Shown: positions 1 to 13,092, numbered from the stretch's first letter. The stretch is 64,000 bases of DNA from Lantana camara (GCA_037501455.1 CM074861.1:99983001-100047000); one strand, 5' to 3'. The notes: generated by a model from the letters alone, not told the origin. Numbers and translations are program-made.

Positions 1-208
1 TCGATTCATATTAATGCAATTAAGTCCACACATTTAAGGAATGATCAAGCAAGGAGACATATTTGCATTTAGTCACATTGACAATTAATTCACGTAAAAT
101 TTCACTTTAACGATAATTTCATATAAGTTCATGGAAATAGAATGCATCTAATGTTATGAAATTTATATAACATCACATAGTGCCTAAATGGAAAACCAGG
201 GCATTACA
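1..208 (-). mobile_element. End of a large solo-type LTR (TGTAA/TTACA family), cut by window edge
   Basis: The segment ends in GGGCATTACA at 208, the same terminus as the LTRs ending at 5695 and 51538, and carries the same 'aattaagtcc' style motif upstream. Read on the minus strand it is the first about 200 bases of that LTR. The five bases after it, GAATT at 209-213, would be its target duplication. It lies inside the CACTA element that continues from 209. Confidence 0.7.
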
Positions 209-3200
209 GAATTTGCAAACGAAAAAGGGCCTTTTGTAACCGAAAAATAGTGTTTGGCAACCAAATTGCAACCGAAAAATTCGGTTGCAAAAACCTTGGT
301 TGCAAAAGTTAGTAACCGATTTTTACAACCGAATTGTTTGCAGCCAAAATAGCAACCGGATTTTCGGTTGCAAAAAGCCCAGATGTTGCATGTAAGCCAC
401 GTCACTTTGCAACCGAATATTCGGTTGCATAGGTATGACTATTTTTACAACCGAATATTTGGTTGTAAATCTAACGTGGCACATTCTTGTTGCAACCGAA
501 TTTTTTGTTGCAAAGTAGTTAAAAAGTGTGCCAATTTTGCAACCAAAATTCGATTACAAAAGTATATTATTTTGTATTTTTTTAATTAATTTGCAACCGA
601 ATTTCAATTGCAAAAGACAAATTATTTTTTATTTAAATTTATTTACAACAGAATATCTATTACAAAAAATGAATTTTCAATTGTAAAATAGGCTCAAATT
701 TACAACTAAAATTTCAGGAGCATTATCTAAAATTTAATATTCTAAACAGAAACAACTATTCAAATGATTCTCCAACATAAAAACACTACAAAAATTCTCC
801 AACATATGCAAATACATCAATAGTATAACATTTACAAATATGTCAAGAATCCAACATCTATAAATGCAACAATAATCTATATCAAAAAGTTCCATACTCA
901 ACATCATCAAATGCATCTTTGTGAGAACCTTGGTTGTCGCAACCTCCCATGATCTTGAACACAATCATTCAACTCCTGAATTATCAACGCAGTAGTATTG
1001 TTAATTATAACTGCATATAAGTGCTAAATCGTTTTTAAAACTTAACGAGCAAGCTTTAGAAAAAGATTAATACACACCTCACTCAATGCATCTCCAAGAA
1101 CCTCTTGAGAAATCCTCTTGTCAAGGACGGACCGACTACAATACATAAACAATAAACAAAGACAAGCTCTTAGTACATAAAGATACAACTAACTACGAAC
1201 AATTTCAACGTCGAAATGCACACTACTTAAGATAAACCATTAGTAACTAAAAACATAGTAATTATAATTTATCGATAATCATCATTTAGTTTATGAAGTG
1301 AATATGCTAATTGGATTCATGTAATGCATTAATTTACCACGAAAATGGCTTGTGATGAAACCCCCAAGCTTTGAGGCAAATCTCTCACAAGACTCTAACA
1401 AGTTTGGATGCTTTTCCATCAAAAGATCTCTCCAACTAAAACAACACCTAAACAATCATGATTCATGGTAGAATAATTAGCTTAAGTCTTAAAAATAAAT
1501 ATTCGGAAGAAAACCTCTTAAGTGCTCCAAATAAAAAACGAAGAAAAAATAGGAAAAAAGATTGGATATTAATGCCAACTTGTTCACCCTCCAAAGGCAG
1601 TGGCCACTTCAGAGTTTTACATAGTTCAGTACCTTGAACCAAGATCATCACCATGATAGTGCAAGAACAATTAGTTTATCAGTGAATCAGCATTAATATT
1701 ACACATTGTGGATGTAAATAAGAACCAAGAAAAATAGCAAAACTTAAATATAGGCAGTTTAAATATAGTAAAAGTATTACAATTCCCACAATATTTTGAG
1801 ACGATCTAGAGCAACCACAACATTTTCAATGTGTTATTTCTTAAATAATAAACAAAATTAATTAACATAAAGTATATAGAGTGCACAATGTTCACCCCCT
1901 AATTTGTTGCGAAATATTTTATATTTAAATCTTAATGCATAGAGATGATTTCAAATTCATCCCAAAGAAACAAAATCTACATAAAAAGGACAACATTGGC
2001 AACAGAATCATTTCACTCCAATCATATGGAAAAATCTGGTAGTTTACATGTATCTATGACTCTTATCTATTGATCCCGTAAATAGCAAAGAAAACTTAGT
2101 TATTTTGAACCATTTAAACACGGTACTCAGCATCTCAACAAAAAGTCTCCAAGAGATTAACCAACACACTTAGTCTCATTTAAATAATCAAGACAAACAA
2201 CGGGAAAAAGGGCAAGCAACTTTACCACGCATTAGTGAACGAACGGCTTTTGATAGTTAAATCGTCGACGTACATGGAAACAAAATCGAAGACAATATTC
2301 ATCCCACCTCTACAATAGCCGGTCAATCATCAATTGAACCAAATGCCAAATATGCGCAACACCCTGTAAATTTAAGTAAAAAAATCTTCATAAAAATTTA
2401 ATGTAGATTGACATAAACATATAAAACCCTAATTCAATCGGAAATAAAACCACATGAGGAGTTGTGGACTCAGATTTAAGTACTCGAACAGTGCCTCGTT
2501 GTTGCTTCCTTACCTTACTTGTTTTGCAGCTTCAGTTTTTTATGAGAGAGAGACAGAGAGAGGCGGGGGCTGAAGTGGCGAAGATGCGGCGGAAAACAAA
2601 GAAGAGGGACAGATTTAAGGACTCAGTTTTTTATTGTTAATTGTTCGCGCCCCAAAAACAGGGTTGAAAGGAGCTACGGCGGCAGATGGTAGAGGAGAGG
2701 AGGGGAGTTGCAGAGGGCGGGAGGTGAATGGCGGCGAAATTGGGGACGGTGGGAAGGAAAGAGGTTTTGGGGGAAAAGTTTGGGAAGAAGAGGATAAATT
2801 TGGGAGATTTGGGGGGAATGTAATATTCAAATGCTGGAATAAAATAAATTGGGGGGAATGAAGTATTGAAATGCACTTGTGAATTATAATATATTTCAAG
2901 TGATTATAGTTATATACTATGTAATATTATTAATGTAAATATCTATATATTATAGCATTTAATATGATGTAGTAAATTCGTACACACTCATGTGTAATAA
3001 AAAAAATTATTATTATCCAAATAATATGTTGAACTAAATTTGTTGTGTTAATGTAAATTTTATAATATAAATAAATGAATAAATAAAATAAAATAATATT
3101 ATATTAATACAAATAGTAAAAAAAAAAAAATAGATAAGAAGAATATAATAAAAAAAGTTTGAAGTGAGGTGAAAGAAAAAAGAGTTCACAAATAAATAAA

Positions 3201-4464
3201 AAATAACATATTGTTGGAGTGCAGTAAAATATATATATATAAAAAAAAAAGAATTTTTGGAGTTCAAGAAACCAAAACATTTAGTTTTAGTGTCTTTCAT
3301 TTAATAATAGTATAAATGTAATATCTATAATAAATATAACTATCTGTATATTATAGTATATCCATTTAATAGATTTATAACTTCAGTTCTTACCAAAAAA
3401 ATTAATAAACTTGTAACTATATACTATATTGTTTTAATAGATGCCTTAATAGAAATTACACTTCGCATATCATATAATATCATGTTTTATGTCAATTCTT
3501 AATTACATAGTCATATGATATATAATATATAACACAAATTCAAATATTTGAATATCATAATGTATATTATATCTCGTAAAACATAACCTTTAAATTTTAT
3601 CACATAGTTTTCAGTAGTTACAACAATATAAAGATAATTATTAATTAATATTATCACAATATAATCATATAAGTAATTATAATTAATTATAATCATTTAA
3701 TATCTATTATAATATATATATCGTTTGTAGAAATTACTTCGATATGCACAGCGTATATCATATTACGCGTTATATCAATACTCAAAATATCTTATATGTT
3801 ATATGATATCATATTACTATACAATTATATCATCTTAATGATTTATAATGTATATTTAAATATAATAAAAGTAAAAAAGATTTTTGCAACTGAATAGCAA
3901 CACTATTTTTTTAAAATTATTACTTATTTTATTATTATAAATAATAGTAAATAAAAAATTATTGCAACGGTTGCAAAGCGGTTCCATGAAAATATTTGCA
4001 ACTGAAATTTGGTTGCAAATTTTACATAAAAATAATTAATTTAGTTCAAAATTTTGCATTTCGGTTGCAAAAATATTATTGAAATTATTTTTAATAATTT
4101 TGCAATTGAAATTTCGGTTGCAATCTCTGCATAACCAATTTTGCAACCAAATTTTCTGTTGCAAATATTTTAATTGGGTTTGATTATTTTCATTCTTTTT
4201 TCAACCGAAGTAGCAATCGAAACAGTTTGCAACTGAATTAGCAACCTAATTTTCTGTTGCAAAGATAATAAAAAGGTTGACCATTTAAAATATTTTTTGT
4301 ACCTAAATTTCGGTTGCAAAGTATTTGCAACTGATTTGGCAACCGAAAATTCTGTTGCAAATCCAAATAAGCAAATTTTGGTTTTCGGTTGCAAATTCGG
4401 TTGCCAAATTCATCAAATTGCAACCAAATTTTTTCGGTTGCAAAATCAATGTTTTCTAGTAGTG
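209..4464. mobile_element. Non-autonomous CACTA (En/Spm-like) element
   Basis: The right end is GTTTTCTAGTAGTG (4451-4464), the inverse of the CACTA terminus CACTACTAGAAAAC. Both ends of the segment (about 209-680 and 3880-4450) are packed with subterminal repeats of the type GCAACCGAAATTCGGTTGC in both orientations, the usual transposase-binding arrays of this superfamily. The left terminus is missing from this place because an LTR (1-208) interrupts it. The inside (about 720-3870) shows no transposase. It holds AT-rich DNA and one GC-rich block (2545-2870). A minus-strand stretch near 1330-1440 reads like a short exon (LLMEKHPNLLESCERFASKL) that I cannot identify, possibly a captured gene piece. 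Confidence 0.75.
2545..2870 (-). other. GC/purine-rich block inside CACTA element
   Basis: This is a sharply purine-rich island in an otherwise AT-rich interior. On the minus strand it reads as a Pro/Ser-rich open frame of 94 codons (2615-2899), on the plus strand as Gly/Glu-rich. No domain is recognisable and the bias alone explains the open frames. It could be a captured 5' untranslated or promoter-proximal exon of a host gene. Confidence 0.3.
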
Positions 4465-5695
4465 GAGCAAGTTTATGTGTACAATTAACATCAAATAATA
4501 CAATTAAACATGTAATAGTGTCATATTATATGTAAATAACATGTATGTGGCTTGCAAATCAGAAGAGAGTGTGCAAAAAGAATGGAAACGGCTAAAGAAA
4601 ACACAGCAACAAAGTTCATGCAACATTCACACAAAAATATTTATGCAGAAACTCTGTACATGCACACATTGTAGAAAATTCAACATAACTTATTGCTCGG
4701 AAGGTATTTTAACGCATAAAATTTCTAGTAAACTAGACAACCCTATCTTTCAAATGGTATTGGTCTCAATTCCTAGATATTTCTACACGAATACAGATTT
4801 TAGAGTAAAGTCGGAACAATACAGCAACTCTGCTACAGCGACACCTTTCAAAGACAAGTTTGTTTACCACATCAAATGAAGTTGCAAAATTATGAAATTT
4901 TGTAGGTATACTCCCAACACGTATACGTACTTCTATATAAAATAGTTTTGTAAAATTCAAAGGTTTACTTCATTTGTTTAGTCCACAAAATCAAAGCAGA
5001 GAACAGGGCAAAACAGGGGACAGAACATCAATGTCGTTCGGAATTTTTTTTCAGGTATCAAACGAGCTCAGATGAACGCGAAATTTGACAGAAATAAACC
5101 TTAATACATTAGGAATATGAAATTGAAACAGTTTCGAGAAAAGAGGCTGTATGAGTTCGGAAATTGGATTTCAAGTCACTGCATACAAGCTGTCACAGTT
5201 CCAGTTTTTATTATTCACACCTTCAGCTTGTTAAAACTCATCCAAAACATCTAAATCCTAACTAAACAATGTTTACATCATTTCCAAACATGTGAGACAC
5301 ATAAACACCCGATATTTCAAGCATTAGACCAACAAAATCATCAAGGTTGATCATGTTTCTACATGCCCTGTTTCGCATATGATTAAAGCTCATGAAGTTG
5401 TGTGTTATGTGGGTGTGTTGGACGTCTGGGAAGAAAAGAAGGAGAGAGAAGATGCCAAATTCCATTTAAATCCACAAGTGTATAAGTTATGCAATTTAGT
5501 CCCTTACATTTCAAACCGATAGCAATTAGATCCATACTCATGCATTTTCAATTAGATACACATATTTTCCAATCTTTACACAATTAAGGAGAAGTAAGAA
5601 ATAAATAATTATTTAGCAAATAAAACATGTAACACTCGGTAAAACGTACACGTAACTAAGCCATAGCTGAACCCCCCAAAAAATGGGGCATTACA
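4465..5695 (-). mobile_element. LTR fragment of the TGTAA/TTACA family
   Basis: The right end GGGGCATTACA (5695) and the sequence from about 5000 on match the layout of the minus-strand LTRs at 51538 and 62304. These include the 'aatttagtcc' motif and a stretch resembling the untranslated-like block of the copy at 63.7-63.9 kb. The left boundary is uncertain: 4465-5000 is AT-rich and could be LTR or other DNA, and the CACTA element ending at 4464 may have inserted here. No 5-bp target duplication could be paired. Confidence 0.5.
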
Positions 5696-5871
5696 AACCC
5701 AAATCCAACCTTTCATAAACAATATACAATTCTCAAAAACACAAAAGTTCAATCTTTTAAAATTAATTTTCAACTAAAAACACTTTTAGTGGCAGTTCAT
5801 GTCATTTCTGTCAAAAAAATAAAAAAAATTAACTTTGAAACTTAATAATTTATAAAGAAAACTTGTACCTC

Positions 5872-6480
5872 CACTACAAGAAAAATCCCTTTTGCCAACG
5901 TCAATTTTGCCTACCTTGAGTGTCGTTCAAGTGGAAAAAGGAAATATGCGGATAATGCGACATCTAACTTATGCGTAAGTTTTGTCAAATTTGTATAATT
6001 TTTAACCATAAGAATAATACTTATTATTATTTTTTTAATTGGAGTAGGATGAGCGGGAAGAACAAGTGACAAGTTCCAAAAAATGAAATATCTAACAAAT
6101 TTAAAGACAACTTATTTATCGATGCAATGAGACCTGATGGGCATGCAAGAGTTAGGTGTATGGACAAAGGGGTGATACATATACAACTTAATTAATGTTC
6201 TTTTGCTCCTAGTTCTCGACAAACAGACATGGCTACAATGAAGGATCAAGTAAGGGCTAAAGTACGAGAAGAGCTCTGTGAAGAAATTCGAGCTGAGGTA
6301 CAAAATGAGCTGCAAGTTAAACTAGCTGAAATGCTGTCTGTGAAGAAACAAATGTGGATTTTGTTGAATTTATTGGATCATTGAAGCTTTTCGTGTTGTT
6401 TAATTGTACCAATTTCGTCGGTATTTGTTCAGCAACATCTCCTCGTGAAAGATCAAATCCAGCCTACACTTTTGTCCGTG
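5872..6480 (+). mobile_element. CACTA element 5' end with transposase C-terminal remnant
   Basis: The terminus CACTACAAGAAAAATC begins at 5872. Downstream, plus-strand fragments read DAMRPDGHARVRCMDKG (about 6120-6170) and an alternating-charge helix KVREELCEEIRAEVQNELQ (about 6260-6320). Both are typical of the C-terminal part of plant En/Spm transposases, where a coiled coil closes the protein. The frame is broken by shifts and stops, and no matching 3' terminus was found nearby, so this is a truncated relic of a different CACTA family from the one at 209-4464. Confidence 0.6.
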
Positions 6481-6694
6481 AGGTTCGTATAAAAAATAAT
6501 TGGTAATTTTGGTACATAGAAATTATAATGTTCACATGTATACTTATATATTTATAAATGAGTCAATTATAAAATATATCTGGATGTGGTGCTCAGTGGC
6601 TCAGTGCCTCCATAGTTGAGTTATCCACTCGTGCACGATTCGGTAGGGTTTATCACACCCCCAAAAGGGTTTAAAGCATTCCAGACGACAAAAA

Positions 6695-7215
6695 ATGGCG
6701 TCCCAAGCAATTCTCATATCTCGATTCTCCTCCACCATTGCCTCGTCTCTCGGGAAAGTACGTTCTTCGCTCTCTCCCTGAAGCTCCGCCCTAAAACCCT
6801 CTTTTATCGCCGTCAGAGTCCTCTCGAGCGCACCGGTGCACGATGATTTCCAGAGGCCAAATCCTTAGCCCTCGTCTTTGTTGAACGGTAATTTTCAGAA
6901 TCAGGGTTATGGTAATGGTTATAACATGTCATGGAATCATTTAATTTGGAGGCAAATGTCCATTTGAATGAGAGTCGTTGGATCGGAATACATCATAGCC
7001 GTAAGATCGGCTTTAAAAGAGCAGGTGCAAACGACGCCGTCCAAACTTATTCTCCTCACATCACAGCCATGCAATCTGGCAGTAATGATCCAATGGTTGA
7101 GACGATACTAGACAAAGGCTTAATCAGGGCCCTTCATCATGCCAAAGATCCTACGGTGGAGAAGCTGCGGGTTGTTAAATGTAGGGAGGGGACCAGTGAT
7201 CAGCTGGAAGCTTGA
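6695..7215 (+). pseudogene. Broken gene with organelle-type presequence, identity unknown
   Basis: From the ATG at 6695 the frame reads MASQAILISRFSSTIASSLG, a Ser/Arg-rich, acid-free start like a mitochondrial presequence, then meets TGA at 6779. The same frame continues after the stop with SFIAVRVLSSAPVHDDFQRP, which looks like the end of a presequence and a cleavage region, to TAG near 6862. A second open stretch (6931-7215, another frame) reads as coding-like sequence containing SNDPMVETILDKGLIRALHH. No introns are visible between these parts, so a decayed processed copy is possible. I do not recognise the parent gene. Confidence is for a broken host gene, not for a function. Confidence 0.4.
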
Positions 7216-7324
7216 GCAGAGACGTTGCAGCACCGTTTTCATTCCTCATTTCTTGTTAGGGAATTCTAGCTGAGTCACCATGTTTGTGTGCACGTATTTA
7301 GGTCATTTTGTTACTCACTTTTGG

Positions 7325-8537
7325 GGCAAGTGGCAGGTGTTGAATCCATCAAAAATAATATGAATCCTATTCAACGACTAAACACAAAGTATAGTGCAAA
7401 ATAGGGTCGATCCACAGAGACTGGTTGATTTATTTCTAACAATTCCAAGTTGTTCACGAAAAGCAACAATTAGAAAGGGGGTTTTGAGTTTTTAAAACTA
7501 AAATGTGCTATTAAAGTAAAATAACAAGGATTAAAAACTAATTAAAACTATCAAGCAAGATCATGTAGGATTAAACCAATCAGAGGGAAAATTACCTAGC
7601 CAAGGATATTCGATTCGAATTGTTATATTGATCATTGACTCAAAGATAAATTCAAGTTATTCAGACAGATTGGCTATAGTTGATAGAGACACTCGACTCA
7701 ACCTCGTTTTTACTTAATTAATTGGATAACCTAGAGACACTTGACAATCATCTTCCCTAACAAATTCACAACCCCTAGAGACACTCGACATATTTTAATG
7801 AATTCGCAGCATTAAGAACCATAAAAATATCAATCCTAATTAACCAAGTCGTGACACACGCAAGATTTAAATTAGATTATCAAATCCCTTAGTGAACAAG
7901 GAATTCTATCCCTAAAACCCTGTCACAAATTTACCACAATTTATCAATCAACTTTACATACACTTCAAGCATCATGAATGGTAATATGCAAATAAATCTA
8001 ACTACATGGTCGGGCCCTACCACTAAATAAATCAATCACAATAAATGCGAAAAAAGGAAATAAGATAAATGCCTGAATAAACATGACTTGATAAAAACGT
8101 TTAGGTCTCACAATATCTAAAAATCGAATCTTAATCCCTAGCTAGATAATTAAGAGTTTAGCTACTCATGTTGCAAAAATCCATTAAAATAATAGAGGAA
8201 TTCTTTAACATAAATAAACTAAAAAGCTAAAGAATTAAACTAAGTAAGAAGAACTGTGAAATCTTGCTCCTCGATGATGCCTCCAAGGTCTCGAACTGCT
8301 ACTCCCAAGTTGTTACGTGACTCCCCCAAAGCTGCTGCCAAATATAGAAGCCTTTCAAGTTTCCAAAGTCATACCCCAAAGACTTCTCATGCAAATTGGA
8401 TTCCCTAATCCAATCAAAACTGGACTCAAAACTTGCTCTCCAAGAATTAATAACAAACTGGGCCTTCTCAAATTAATTTCCAATATTCTGCCAGTCCACC
8501 ACAAAGAAATATGGGCCTCTCCAATAATTCTAAAGAA
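7325..8537. repeat. Unresolved dispersed repeat, perhaps a retrotransposon relic
   Basis: The stretch contains the phrase AGGGTCGATCCACAGAGACT (7404-7423), a motif I associate with plant retrotransposon leader or LTR-end regions. The rest is AT-rich and non-coding, with no convincing open frame on either strand. Ends and target duplications were not found. It may be a non-autonomous LTR element, but this is inference. Confidence 0.25.
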
Positions 8538-8614
8538 CAACCGGTGCGAATGTTTCATTGAAATCGACTCCTGGTTGTTGTGAATATCCCTTGGCGACTA
8601 GTCGGGCTTTATGC
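8538..8614 (-). pseudogene. Copia reverse transcriptase fragment, inverted
   Basis: Read on the minus strand, this short segment gives [17 protein letters not shown] followed by FAPV, the classic start of the Ty1/Copia reverse-transcriptase domain. It ends a few bases before a plus-strand Copia reverse-transcriptase fragment starts at about 8617, so two Copia pieces lie head to head. Beyond about 8538 similarity fades. It is too short for any function. Confidence 0.75.
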
Positions 8615-8616
8615 AA

Positions 8617-9547
8617 GCAGAAGCAAATAAATGCTCAAGGAGTTCAAGGAAGCCATGATGCAGGAGTATGAAATGACCGATCTCGGTCTTATGAAGTATT
8701 TTCTTGGCATACAAATCAAGCAGGAGCCAGGACGGATATTTATATCACAGGAGAAGTATATTGACGATCTTCTGGAAAAATTTCAAATGAAAGATTGCAA
8801 GCCGATGCCAACACCAATGATGACTAATGAGAAGCTTTAAAAAAATGATGAAGCTGAAAAGGTGGACGAGACCATCTACCGAAGCCTTGTGGGGTTACTA
8901 ATCTACCTTGCTCATACAAGACCGGACATCGTTCACGTAGTCGGCATAGTATCAACATTTATGAGTGAGCCAAACAAGAAGCACTTTGCAGCAGCAAAAA
9001 GAATTCTAAGGTACATCAAGGGAACGAAGAAACTAGGCATTTTATATGAATCAGAAGAAGACTATAGCTACGGGGATACACAGACAGTGACTGGGCAGGA
9101 AGTGTTGATGATCGAAAAAGCACTAGTTGATATCTTTTCTGTCTAGGCACTAAACCAATCTCCTGGTCATCAAAGAAACAAGCAACAGTTGCACTATCAT
9201 CAGCAAAAGCAGAATATATTACAGCAACAAGTGCAGCATGCGAAATGGTTTGGCTCAGAAGAATTCTGCTGGATCTTCAAATCGAGGAAGAGATACCGAC
9301 ACCACTATACTGTGACAACATGTCGACAATCGCCATGACGAAGAATCCAGTATTTCACAGCCGAACAAAACATAACGAGATATGACACCACTATATTCGA
9401 GAATTGGTCGAGAAGCAAGAGATTGAGTTACATTTTTGCACCACAAATGATCAACTAGCAGACATCTTTACGAAAGCACTAGCACGAGACAAGTTCACCA
9501 CACTACGAGAAAAGATCGGAATTATTGAAATGAGCACCAAGGGGGAG
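8617..9547 (+). pseudogene. Copia polyprotein 3' part: RT end and RNase H
   Basis: This is the last third of a Ty1/Copia pol. It opens with [19 protein letters not shown] and the block MKYFLGIQI (end of reverse transcriptase), passes a TAA at about 8838, continues through YRSLVGLLIYLAHTRPDI, AAKRILRYIKGTKK and, in a shifted frame, WSSKKQATVALSSAKAEYI (RNase H). It finishes with LADIFTKALARDKF and MSTKGEY. Everything upstream (gag, protease, integrase, most of RT) is missing. At least one nonsense codon and one frameshift (about 9070-9150) show it is dead. A purine tract (CAAGGGGGAG, 9538-9547) and an LTR follow directly. Confidence 0.9.
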
Positions 9548-10017
9548 TATTAAAATATTGGTGCTCAAATAATTAAAATAAATATGTGTTGCTCTAGTAT
9601 ATTCTACAAATATTTATCTAGATTTAGAGATTAGATAATTCTAGATTATTATAGATAAATATTGTAAGATATAGATTAATCTAGATATAGATTAGTCTAT
9701 ATTAGTCACATGTTAATTAGCAAGATAATTATAGAATTATCTAAGCATGCAACTTGCATTAACCGACAAAGACAAGTCGGTGTGTCTCCTATATATATGT
9801 AAAGTTGGAGCATTTTGCAATGGAATGTGAAATACATTTCCAAAAATCTTAGCCTAAATAGTCCTCCACATTTTTCAATAACTTTCTCCTCCTGTTCCAA
9901 ATATCTTTTCAAATACATCCCAAGTCCTTCAAATCCTATTACAAAATTTAGCAACTCAACAACTTTTGTTCGTTCAAATTAAATCTTTTTAATCCAAATT
10001 GCTCCTAAATTCCAACA
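9548..10017 (+). mobile_element. Copia 3' LTR
   Basis: The LTR starts right after the polypurine tract with TATTAAAATATTGG (the expected TG start has mutated to TA) and ends CCAACA at 10017. It holds a TATA-like CCTATATATATG (9788-9799). The base after its end is the first recognisable exon of the lipase pseudogene, so this Copia element interrupts that gene. No 5' LTR or target duplication is visible because the element is truncated. Confidence 0.75.
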
Positions 10018-11326
10018 TGCCGGTCGTGGTTCCCAGTCTCCGGGGTGAAATTAGGTTCGTGTTTAGTTTTATGTTAACTTGATCATGGCTTGTTTCGAGG
10101 AATTGATTTATTGCCAGTTTGCACAAGTATTGTTATTTATATTGCTTGATTTTACTATTTGTTTATGTTCACAAATACATTTGGGCTATGAGCTGGTAAA
10201 TATGCCTTGCTGATCTTAATCTATAAAGAATATGTGAAAAGTACTATTAGAGAGAAATTAACGTCACAACTGTCGGAAACTATTGAGAGTTCTACAGTAT
10301 GAAAATTGTAAAAATTGATGGCTATATATAGCATGGGCAATTTCGCTTGGTACTGTATACTTTGCAAATTGGAGATTCACAGAGATGTTGGAAATTTTAC
10401 GTTTCTGCAATTTCTGGTGAAAATTCCTAGTGGAAGAGTTCAAAGTGCTGGACTCTAGCTCCATAATTCTGGATATATGATGCGATGTTTATATGCACTG
10501 TATTCTATGCCTTGTTGGACTGAACCGGTTTTTCAGTTCGACTGTTAAAATGTAGGGTGTTATTACAATTTGCTAACCTGCGCCTTCATTTTAGGTGCAT
10601 CCATGTTTTCTTCCTGAAATTGAGTCACCTTGACAATTTTCTGAGATAAGCTTCTAAGAATTACCGGTTATTGGATATATATTTCAGAACTGCAGAACCG
10701 GTAAACTTAAGATCAGTGCATGTAAAACTGAGTTTGCACTTGTGGACATAGCAGTAGAACAGAATATTTAGAGATTGTTTAAGCCAATTACTTGTAGCTC
10801 TGGTAATATCTTATGCAAAGTAAGATGCGATACTATGTTAGAATACAAAAACTGTGATCGACATACAAACAACAATTTGCATCAATGTCTCTTCAGAATA
10901 TCATGTTCTTTCTTACCTTCCAAGTACTAATGATGAAAGATGCATTATCATTGTCAGACAGCATGAGTGCTTGTGTTCCATCAAATTTTCTTTTTCATGC
11001 TCGTGCATTTGCCGTTACTTCATCCATGAGAAAATTCAAAATCCTTTTTAATTAATTTTTTACGGTTTTAGAATGTTATACTCAGTAGAGTTAAGGATCA
11101 TTTGGTTTATCTAAGTGAAAGGAGTAAGTTCTTGAATGGTGTCAGTCTCTTTGTTTTATATGATTTATATTGCAAAGGTACGACATATACTTCAACTCTA
11201 GCACGCATTCCCTTGGCCTTTAGTGTTAACATCATCTCACAGAAGACTTCTGTTGCAGGGGTATTCTGATAATCATACATGGCCTCAACGAACACAGGTA
11301 GGCATACACAATTTTATTTTCCCTAG

Positions 11327-12409
11327 GGTTTTTTTCAAGGAAACCCCTTGTGTCACGTGAAATGAGCCAAAAAGACCCCGTGAAAAAAAAATTCTCATAT
11401 AAAACCCTATGTTTTCAAATTTTTGTAGAAAAAACCCTGAGGCGTGTTTTTGAATCACACGCGCGTTGACTGCGTGTGATATTGGATTTTTTTTCACTTT
11501 TTCGCGTAAAATGACAAATTTACCCCAACATTATATTTATTAAATTATTTATTTTATATATCTATAAAAATTATGTGTATATATATATATATATATGGCG
11601 CAGGTGGCGATGGTGGAGAGAGGGTGGCGGAGGTCGCAGGGTCGGGGACGGTGGCACGAGGGTGGGCGTGGTGGAACCAGATCTGGAGAGGGGAGATGGA
11701 ATCGCGCCGGTTGAGATGAATTTTGGGGGTTGTGTTGGCGATGGCGATGGCGGTGTGTGGCGGGATGAAACTGGGGCTCTGGTGCAGCCGACGGCGGCGG
11801 CGGCGGCGGAGTGTGGCGGGATGAAACTGGTTAAACTGGGGCTATGGTGCAGGCGGCTGAATGAATTTGGGGTAGGGTGTTTCCAGGTGTGGCCGGTGAG
11901 TGGGTTGGGTGGGGGAAGGGGGTGGGGCGGGCGATGCAGGCTCCGCCCCAGGCCTGGAGAAGATGAACTTTTCCTTTTTTTTTCTTTTGAAATTTCTTTT
12001 ATATGTATATATATGTATGTATGTATGTATATGTATGTATTATATAATATATTATATATATACATGTATATGTATAAAATTACTAATGTATTATATGTAT
12101 TAAATATTATTTATAAATTTATTGAATATATATATAAATATATAATTATAATTATTGTACAATACATATAAATAACATTTAATATATATATAAATAATGT
12201 ATATAAATATATAAATTATATTATATATTTATTAAAAATCTTATAAATAAATATATATAATATTATAATATATTCATTCATTTGACCAAACGGATTTAAG
12301 GGGCAGTGTGCTAAACATTGTTAACATAGGGTTTTTTAGACTAATTAATTTTTTACAGGGTTTTTTTGGCTCATTTCGTAAAACATAGGGTTGTGGGTGC
12401 ATATAGTTC
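11327..12409. mobile_element. Mutator-like TIR element with GC-rich cargo
   Basis: The element is flanked by the 11-bp duplication ATTTTCCCTAG (11316-11326 and 12410-12420). The ends are inverted: about 100 bases starting near 11341 (AATGAGCCAAAAAGACCCC) match the complement of 12300-12395. Nine to eleven-base duplications and long TIRs indicate the Mutator superfamily. The inside holds a GC-rich block (11595-11965) with overlapping open frames on both strands (198 codons plus, 164 minus), followed by TA-rich DNA. It sits in an intron of the lipase pseudogene, in the stretch where one exon is missing. A Pack-MULE (captured gene piece) is possible. No transposase is present. Confidence 0.75.
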
Positions 12410-13045
12410 ATTTTCCCTAGCCTGTTTCATTCTGAATATTGCCTCTGTAATATCGAGCAACGAAATTAGTCATAAAATTGCAAGAATTGTAATTATAATG
12501 CTTGTTATGATGGAAATAGCTATAATAGAAAATGATATTTTTGTTTGACAGGTCATGGTGGAAGTGATGGGTTGCATGGATAAGTACCTTAACTGGATCA
12601 TGTTGTTGCAGACACTGTAAGTTAGTTTAAATTCAGTTTCATGTTCATCTAGCCATTGTGGCACAAGTAGCTTTCTTCAATATACTTATTCTTCACACTC
12701 ATCTGTTCACAGGCTGCTCTTTTGAAGAAGTCAAATTAGAGAACCCGCGCATGCCATGCTTCCTGTTCGGTCATTCAGCTGGGGGTGCAGTGGTATTGAA
12801 GGTATAGTTTTTGCAAAGAAATTCCATCCCAATCTTGATATCCATTAATCTTCCTCATTTTCTATTTTCTTGGGGTAACCAACTTCGTCATTTTTACTGC
12901 ATGTATTCTCCATCCTACTTACTTTTGTTCACATTCTCCTAATGTGTTTAGGCTGCTTCATATCCCCACGTAGAAGAAATGTTGGATGGAATCATATTGA
13001 CTTCACCTGCTTTGCGCATCAAGCCAGCTCATCCTATTGTCAATA

Positions 13046-13048
<3 letters not shown>

Positions 13049-13090
<42 letters not shown>
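13049..13090. repeat. (CT)n microsatellite
   Basis: A run of about 20 CT units sits in the lipase pseudogene, immediately after its fifth exon at the expected splice donor. Expansion here probably removed or displaced the donor site. Confidence 0.9.

Positions 13091-13092
<2 letters not shown>

Noticed and set aside
4541..4879. 112-codon plus frame
   Set aside because: No domain, composition like surrounding DNA, and it overlaps a probable LTR fragment.
11571..12171. Overlapping 198- and 164-codon frames as genes
   Set aside because: They are low-complexity frames inside a transposon caused by GC bias and a (TA)n tail. No domain and no conserved start context.
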